In this document: one piece after another, positions 1 to 4,900 of the stretch | How positions within the stretch are numbered: position 1 is the stretch's first letter | How the letters are laid out: each line of letters opens with the position of its first letter | DNA from: Oscillospiraceae bacterium | GTDB taxonomy: Bacteria; Bacillota_A; Clostridia; Oscillospirales; Ruminococcaceae | DNA: 8,246 nt | Assembly (NCBI GenBank): GCA_017523995.1 | Contig: JAFWUX010000020.1 | Location: 1-8,246, forward strand | Direction of reading: 5' to 3' | Program-made: the position numbers and the translations under genes | The notes under the pieces: model-generated | Told to the model about the DNA's origin: nothing | The model's input: the letters and a program-made list of their open reading frames with translations, nothing else | The model's database searches: none

Positions 1-840
1 CCCCGTCAGGCGAAGGACGCGATCGTTTTTCTGGAAGAAATGGGCGTGGTGCGCCGGGAGTTCCGCACGCTGCGGTCAAACGGCATGGTTTACGCAAATG
101 TTCTCTATCTCGCACTTGATGTGGAGCGTCTGAAAGCGCTCACCTACCCATGTGGCGAAATTTCACCGGACGGGTGTCCCGAAGATCAGGACGGAACATC
201 TGACGAAATTTGCAGTACCCCTATGTCGGAATTTCTAGGGGGGTGTGCCGAAATTTCGACAGACCCCTATGGGAAATTTCTCCAGACAAATACAGAGATT
301 ACTACAAAGAATTCTACAGAGATTTCTATCTATCCATCTTCGCGCGGCGAAGATGCGGCAGACGGATTGACGGATTCACAGATCGCGGAGCAGGTGATTT
401 CTGAAATCACGACCGCGCAGCGGATCCCGTATGCCTATTCGCAGAGTCCGAAAAAAATGCGCGCTGCGATCCGCTGGCTCTGTGAGTATGACTTCTACCT
501 GAAGTATCCCTGCGAAAAAACCGATCTGAAAACGCAGGATCGTTTCGACAACTTCGTGCTGCTGGTGAACAGTCTGGTCAGCATGGCGACAAGAGCAGGA
601 ACGCAAACCTACTCCGGGGAACAGACCGATGCCTGCGCTGTGATTGACGCAATCAATGCAGCGTCAGTGTGCTGCGGCTGCGGCACGCTCACCGAAATGA
701 TCTTCTCTGCACTCGATGACTTCACCGATGCACTCGCCTCGACGCATATCAAGAACTATGCGGGCTATGCAAAGGCTGTGCTGTGGAGCAGTCTGAATTC
801 ATATCGGGTTAAGCTGAACACAGAGCTTGCGGTGATCTAA
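1..840 (+). CDS. Replication initiator-like protein (RepA_N / DUF6017 style), 5' end outside window
   Basis: The frame is open from base 1, so the ATG at 40 is internal and the true start lies upstream. The first ~57 visible residues resemble the end of the winged-helix DNA-binding domain of Firmicute RepA_N-type initiators and phage replisome organisers: a helix with FLEEMGVVRREFRT, then a strand pair with NVLYLALDVERLKALTYP. A hydrophilic, Glu/Ile/Ser/Thr-rich middle follows (about residues 58-115 of the visible part). A helical C-terminal domain then contains KKMRAAIRWLCEYDFYLKYP and ends with HIKNYAGYAKAVLW, the position where relatives have a NIKAYLLxALYN-type helix. By family knowledge such proteins bind an origin, often located inside their own gene, and load the replication machinery. 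The two small genes downstream fit a plasmid or integrative-element replication module. A phage replisome organiser is the main alternative. The family call is from remembered motifs only. Confidence 0.62.
   Translation, partial: PRQAKDAIVFLEEMGVVRREFRTLRSNGMVYANVLYLALDVERLKALTYPCGEISPDGCPEDQDGTSDEICSTPMSEFLGGCAEISTDPYGKFLQTNTEITTKNSTEISIYPSSRGEDAADGLTDSQIAEQVISEITTAQRIPYAYSQSPKKMRAAIRWLCEYDFYLKYPCEKTDLKTQDRFDNFVLLVNSLVSMATRAGTQTYSGEQTDACAVIDAINAASVCCGCGTLTEMIFSALDDFTDALASTHIKNYAGYAKAVLWSSLNSYRVKLNTELAVI
157..326 (+). repeat. Iteron-like array inside the rep gene, ~8 units at 22-24 bp spacing
   Basis: The palindromic octamer GAAATTTC is exact at 157, 250 and 273. Variants are at 205 (GAAATTTG), 228 (GGAATTTC), 319 (GAGATTTC) and 295 (GAGATTAC). 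A decayed unit at 181 is recognised by its flank: GGGTGTCCCGAAG at 172 against GGGTGTGCCGAAA at 241. Starts are 157, 181, 205, 228, 250, 273, 295 and 319, so spacing is 22-24 bp, about two helical turns. Longer shared flanks are ACCCCTATG at 217 and 263, and TACAGAGATT at 291 and 315. Most units encode Glu-Ile-Ser/Thr, but those at 228 and 273 are shifted by one base and read Glu-Phe-Leu and Lys-Phe-Leu. That suggests the DNA, not only the peptide, is repeated. RepA_N plasmids are known to carry the origin inside rep; an origin here is inference. Confidence 0.6.
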
Positions 841-843
841 ATA

Positions 844-859
844 AATGCACACGTGCATT
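844..859. promoter_or_regulatory. Inverted repeat AATGCAC-AC-GTGCATT, possible operator
   Basis: A 7-bp perfect inverted repeat with a 2-bp centre starts four bases after the rep stop codon. The 2-nt centre is too short for a normal RNA hairpin loop and no T-run follows, so it looks like a protein-binding site more than a terminator. It shares the core CACACG with the palindrome at 879-890. It would fall at about +5 to +20 of a transcript from the leftward promoter at 871-900, a normal place for an operator. The binding protein is unknown. Confidence 0.45.
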
Positions 860-870
860 GAATTAAAGCT

Positions 871-900
871 ATTATATCACACGCGCGTGTTAAAAGTCAA
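871..900 (-). promoter_or_regulatory. Strong leftward promoter facing into the 3' end of rep, with a palindromic operator in its spacer
   Basis: On the - strand there is a -35 box TTGACT (895-900) and a -10 box TATAAT (871-876) with an 18-bp spacer. The -10 is preceded by TGA, the extended -10 pattern. Transcription would begin near 864 and run antisense into rep. The spacer carries the perfect 12-bp palindrome ACACGCGCGTGT (879-890), ideally placed for a repressor. No sensible - strand gene lies downstream in the window, so the product would be an antisense RNA or a transcript reaching beyond the left edge. The boxes are seen directly; activity and regulation are inference. Confidence 0.6.
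879..890. promoter_or_regulatory. Perfect 12-bp palindrome ACACGCGCGTGT
   Basis: This is a self-complementary 12-mer lying between the -35 and -10 boxes of the leftward promoter and 61 bp upstream of the + strand gene at 951. A dimeric repressor bound here would block the leftward promoter and could also affect rightward transcription of the 951-1566 pair. It is GC-rich within AT-rich surroundings, so it stands out from background. Confidence 0.5.
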
Positions 901-950
901 CTATATACCGCATGATCGCTAAGTGTCGATAAAGCAAGGAGGGTTCCGCT

Positions 951-1292
951 ATGAAAGTACCTGATAACACGTTGCTCATGTATTTCCCCGCTGAACATGT
1001 AAACGGGATGCTGGCCGTATTCGATCTCTTTATCCGGGCAAATCAGAAGAATGAAACAGCGATTGCTGCTGCCAAACTGAAGCAAAAAATACTCGCGCAC
1101 GGCAGAGTATTTCAGTTTCAGGAATCGGAAACAGTTTCGATCATGTTCTTTGAATCCGAGCTGCGTTCCCTGATCCAGATCCTGACGCTGTATGCCTTTG
1201 TCATGCAGGAAAACTGTCAGAAATATCTGCCAAAAATCGGACGCAAAAAGAAAGCGCGTTCCGGTCAGACAAGGAGCGTTTCGTATGAGTAA
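951..1292 (+). CDS. Hypothetical protein, 113 aa, in mobile-element module
   Basis: I do not recognise a family. The start is well supported: AAGGAGGG at 936-943 lies seven bases before the ATG. The protein looks cytoplasmic and mostly helical, without a signal peptide. An N-terminal strand/helix (residues 5-30, LLMYFPAEHVNGMLAVFDLF) precedes a charged helix (31-50), then a segment with FESELRSLIQILTLYAFVMQ (about 74-93) and a very basic tail (KIGRKKKARSG, near 96-106). The tail could contact nucleic acid, but that is a guess. The stop codon overlaps the next gene by eight bases, so the two are probably co-translated. A role in control or mobilisation of the element is suggested only by position, directly after the rep gene. 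Confidence 0.7.
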   Translation: MKVPDNTLLMYFPAEHVNGMLAVFDLFIRANQKNETAIAAAKLKQKILAHGRVFQFQESETVSIMFFESELRSLIQILTLYAFVMQENCQKYLPKIGRKKKARSGQTRSVSYE

Positions 1293-1566
1293 GCAGGAAG
1301 AGAAGATCGGGTTCTACAGTCAGGAGTGGATGAAATTCATGAAAGAGAATCATCCGAAGATTGTTCGGGAAATGAAGGCAGCGCGTTTTCGGGAAACAGC
1401 GCAAAAGGTCGAGCGCAGCGCCCGTGACTACCGTGAACGACTGAACCGGCAGTATGCACAGACAACACCGCCGCCGGAGGATCCTGCACAGTACCGGTCA
1501 TGGAAGTATACGCGGGACTATTATGTTGAAAGCGCCGTTATGCGGGAGTGCGTGCTGGTGTGGTAA
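1285..1566 (+). CDS. TnpV-like small transposon protein, 93 aa
   Basis: The ATG at 1285 has AAGGAG at 1271-1276, eight bases upstream, and lies inside the end of the preceding gene. An in-frame ATG at 1192 would add 31 residues read from another frame of that gene and has no comparable Shine-Dalgarno site. The layout resembles the TnpV family of clostridial mobilisable transposons: an aromatic/Trp start (FYSQEWMKFM), an ENHPKIVREM segment matching the family's KEHRPxLYxxL-type motif, a charged central helix, and a C-terminus ending MRECVLVW where TnpV ends in a VLxELIY-type tail. The protein is shorter than typical TnpV proteins (about 110-130 aa). TnpV has no established molecular function; it is found in Tn4451-like and conjugative elements. 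The match is remote and made by eye. Confidence 0.5.
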   Translation: MSKQEEKIGFYSQEWMKFMKENHPKIVREMKAARFRETAQKVERSARDYRERLNRQYAQTTPPPEDPAQYRSWKYTRDYYVESAVMRECVLVW

Positions 1567-1776
1567 TAGGCAACCAAAAACACAAGCACGCCAATGGAAC
1601 ACACTGTAAATCTGTAGTGGTACGATCAGGTTTTGCCCCCAATAACGAAAAACTTTTCGATTTTCAATATAAAAAATACGAAAAATCACCGACTTCTCTC
1701 TTTGAAAATAAAAAAGTCAAAAGCAGTGTCGTTCAATTGAAATCGAAAAAGTGTGTCGAGCCAGTTTCTGTTTCGG
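1567..1776. other. AT-rich non-coding stretch with short inverted repeats
   Basis: I see no believable gene. A frame opening with GTG at 1548 lacks a ribosome binding site and a protein-like pattern. From about 1640 the DNA is strongly AT-rich. It carries the inverted repeat CGAAAA-AC-TTTTCG (1646-1659) and further CGAAAAA copies at 1679 and 1744. Such a strip after a small mobile-element operon could hold protein-binding sites or an old element boundary. Nothing in it identifies a function. Confidence 0.5.
1585..1640 (+). other. tRNA-Tyr anticodon-arm-like sequence (degenerate, not a functional tRNA)
   Basis: The stretch around GGAACACACTGTAAATCTGT (1596-1615) resembles the D-loop edge and anticodon arm of bacterial tRNA-Tyr: loop CTGTAAA with anticodon GTA at 1606-1608, and a five-pair stem (1599-1603 with 1611-1615) broken by one C-C mismatch. 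A GCCAA sequence precedes it, as in tRNA-Tyr. The downstream GGTTTTGCCCCC (1629-1640) cannot form the normal T-arm, and no acceptor stem pairs with the 5' side. It is either a decayed tRNA fragment, an integrase attachment-site relic, or chance. Confidence 0.3.
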
Positions 1777-1829
1777 CTTTCTCCTAAACCGTTGATGATT
1801 TTAGGAGAAAGAATCAGAGGTTAGGAGAA
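1777..1829. repeat. 12-bp inverted repeat plus a third half-site (TTAGGAGAA)
   Basis: CTTTCTCCTAAA (1777-1788) is followed after 11 bases by its exact complement TTTAGGAGAAAG (1800-1811). A further direct copy TTAGGAGAA lies at 1821-1829. Half-sites in the same orientation are 20 bp apart. There is no T-run and the stem is AT-rich, so it is a poor terminator. It fits better with a set of protein-binding sites or a recombinase recognition region. It lies between the mobile-element genes and the terminator of the dockerin gene. Confidence 0.5.
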
Positions 1830-1834
1830 TATAA

Positions 1835-1851
1835 GTAAGCGTAAAGTACGC
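1835..1851 (+). repeat. IS66-end-like sequence GTAAGCGTAAAGTACGC without a transposase
   Basis: The first 11 bases, GTAAGCGTAAA, equal the left terminus of the IS66 element at 7696, in the same orientation, and the similarity then fades. IS66-family ends characteristically begin with GTAAG. No transposase gene or opposite end lies nearby. The same bases also form a small dyad (GCGTA-AAG-TACGC, 1839-1851), so a regulatory site is an alternative explanation. Presented as a possible solo end. Confidence 0.3.
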
Positions 1852-1888
1852 ATACGATTGTATGGCGATGCGGGAACATCAGCTTAAG

Positions 1889-1923
1889 AAATCACCGCCT
1901 GACCGAAATCAGGCGGTGATTTT
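1889..1923 (-). terminator. Rho-independent terminator of the LRR-dockerin gene, bidirectional
   Basis: A perfect 14-bp stem (1889-1902 with 1909-1922, arm AAATCACCGCCTGA) encloses a 6-nt loop. Read on the - strand it ends in TTTCTT, and it sits about 37 bp beyond the stop codon of the large gene. On the + strand it ends in TTTTG, so it can also stop rightward transcription coming from the mobile-element side. The long GC-rich stem makes this a confident call. Confidence 0.9.
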
Positions 1924-1958
1924 GCTGTTTATGAGGTGTTACTGTTCATACGGATACT

Positions 1959-4900
1959 TCATGATGTCTCAGCTTCTGTGAGATGCCTGTCAGCGTCACT
2001 CCAGATATCCTCATGCAGCAGCGTCAGCAGCTTCGGCCGCGACTGTGGCTGCTGCTGTTTGCCGAGCAGCTGATCCCATGTGAGAACCTTTCCGGCAACT
2101 GTATTGTTGACGTAATAGATCAGGATATTCTGTACATCATCAACAGAGAGTTCGCCGTCTTCATTGACATCCGCTGCTTTGATCTGTTCGTCAGTCAGTC
2201 CCATGTCCTTTCCTGAAATCCGCATCGTATATGCTTTCAGTGCAAGCTGCGCGTCCTCAACGCTGACTTCGCCGTTACCATCCACATCACCGGTTACAAC
2301 CTCCGGTTTCGGTGGTTCGGTTGTCGTGGTCTGTGCCGGTGTTGTATCCGTTCCGCCGTCGGAAGTAATCGCTGTGGTTGTGTTCTGTGTTGTCGTTTCA
2401 GAAGTTGTTGTAATCGCTTCCGATGCGGTCGTGCGCTCTGCCATTGCGGTCGTTGCCTGAACTGTCGTGGTAGTAGCCTGAACTGTCGTAGTTGTCGCCT
2501 TAGCGGTCGTGGTGGTCGCAGGAGCGTTTGTTGCGGTAACCTTTGCAGTTGTGGTCATAGCCTTGGCCGTTGTCGTAGTCATCGCAGCACGCGTCGTGGT
2601 GATCTTAGCAGTCGTGGTTGCCGCCTTGGCTGTTGTAGTAGCCGCCTCAGCAGTTGTGCCGCGAACGGTCGGTACCGCTGTTGCAGCAGCGACTCGTGTA
2701 GTCGTCGTTGTCATCGCGGTAGTGGTTGCGGCGGCGGTAACAGATGTGGTAACTGCAGCGGGAATCTCACCGATACTTTCAAAGCGATAGCCGTATTTAT
2801 CCGCATATGCTTCGATCGGAGAACCGGTATAGCCGCGGATCACACCGTCATAGTATGCGACGCGCTTACCGGATTCCTCATCCGTTCTGCGTCCGTTGCA
2901 GATCGCTTCCGGATCGTCAGCAATGCGGCATTCCGGATTCAGGATCGTCACAGACTTCATCGCGGCATTGTTATTCAACGCTCTTTCTTCAATATACGAT
3001 ACTTTTTCCGGGATCACGATCTCTTCCAGAGATTCGCAGCTTGCGAACGCATAATTGCGGATCTTTTCCACATTCTGGCCGATGACTGCTGTTTTCAGGT
3101 TTTTGCAAAGCAGGAAGGCATCTGTGTCGATTTCCGTCACACTTTCCGGAATGACGATCGCCTGAAGATTCGAGCATTTTTCACACATCGAATTCGAAAC
3201 TTTTTTCAGATTTTCCGGAAGCTTCAATTCTTCCAGCATCGTGCACTCTGTAAACGCAGAATGCTCAATTTCAGCATTTGTTTCGGAAAGGTCAATGCTG
3301 TACAGTCCCTTACAGTATGCGAAAGCCAGGTATTCGATCTTTTCCAGTCCTGCCGGGAACTTGATGAATGCAGGCGATGCGGAACGCAGGAACGAATCTG
3401 TTTTGATTGTCTTTACCGTATTCGGAATTTCGTAGACAGAGGCAATTTTTCCGGACGGATACATGAGAAGCTCTGTCTGATCCTTGTTGAACAGAACGCC
3501 GTCAACAGAAGAAAACGTCTCATTGTCGGGGTCAACATTGATCGCTTCCAACTTCTCACGGTAAGGGAACCAGTGGAGGTCGATTGTCTTGACCGTTTTC
3601 GGAATGTTCATGACCTTCAGCATTCTCGGAATGGAAGTGGAAGCCGAAAGTGCGATCTCCGTGACCGGTTTGCCCTCGATCGTTTCCGGAATCGTAATTT
3701 CGATCGGATAAGGATAATCCTCAGAAAGCGAGCTGATAACGATTTCATTATCCCTGGTCAGATAGGTCAGGTACTGCAGAACGCTGTCAGGATCATCCTG
3801 AAGTGCCGCAGCCTTGCCGCCTGAGATGTCCGTGAACTTCACATTGAACTTCTCTGCGAATTCTTCGGCCGGGGAGCCGGGATAGCCGCAGATCTCCTCA
3901 AGGTTCTTGAATGTCTCCTTGCCGGTATAAGTGATTGTGCATTCCGGGTTCTCAAAAACGATGCGGCGGAGCGACGCAAGGGAATTCAGTCCGTTTGTTC
4001 TGATCGTTTTGATTTCCGCAGGGAAAACCAGTTCTTCCAGCATAAAGAATTCTGTGAACGCATAATTATTCTGGCTGTTCGCAGCAGTCGTGTCATCGCA
4101 GACAACGCGCTTGTCACGATAATGTCCCATATAGAATGTCGGTGTATTTTTGATATTCTCGGGCAGTGTGACCGGAGAAAGTGAATAGCAGTCGCAGAAA
4201 GCATACTGGCTGATCTTTTCCAGTCCGTCCGGCAGCGTAACAGAGGTAATGGGACAATATCTGAACACATAGGAACCGATTTCCGTTACCGTCTCCGGAA
4301 TCTCAATATTCTTCAAAGACCGGCACTCAAGGAATGTTTCATCTCCAAGCTTTTTCAGATCGGCAGGCAGTCTGACAGAATCCAGATAGGTGCATCCGCT
4401 GAATGCTTCGGATGTGACCTCAACGCCGTCCGGAATGTAGATCGAATGCAGGCGCACACACTTTTTCAGGTTGATGCTTCTGACAGGCTTGCCCTCAATC
4501 GTTTCCGGAACTATGACATCATGCGGCAGATCATCCGTGAAGCCGTTGATGATTGCATACTCAACGGTGACGCCGTTCTTATCCTTCGTGCTGGCGAACC
4601 GATAAACCAGACCGCTGACATTCGGTACGGTGGTTGTAACTGCTGTTGTTGTCGTGACCGCTGCAGCTGTTGTGCGTGTGGTCGTGACCTTGGGCGTTGT
4701 GGATGTCGGGACAGTCGTGACCGGCTTTGTCGTAACCGGCTTTGTCGTGACCGGCTTTGTCGTGACCGGCGTCGTTCCGGTTGCGGGTACGGATGTGCTG
4801 GTAACTTTTTTGGTCGTAGTGACCGTGGTTGTTGTCACAGTCGTTGTAGTGGTAGTTGCGGCTGTGGTAATATATGCAGGTGCCGTACCGAGCGATTCAA

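Noticed and set aside
844..859. Terminator of the rep gene
   Set aside because: The dyad has only a 2-nt centre and is not followed by a T-run, so it cannot form a normal terminator hairpin.
1585..1640. Functional tRNA-Tyr gene
   Set aside because: Only the anticodon arm resembles tRNA-Tyr; the acceptor and T-arm do not fold and the anticodon stem has a mismatch.
1548..1787. 79-codon + strand frame after the TnpV-like gene
   Set aside because: Begins with an internal GTG of that gene, lacks a Shine-Dalgarno site, and consists of Lys/Ser-rich AT-driven sequence.
2400..2760. Periodic repeats that might suggest a CRISPR array
   Set aside because: Units are short, codon-phased and degenerate and encode the Thr-rich linker; there are no unique spacers of constant length.
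2509..2790. Val/Ala-rich + strand frame resembling a membrane protein
   Set aside because: It is an artefact of reading Thr/Ala linker codons backwards; no start signal and no domain.
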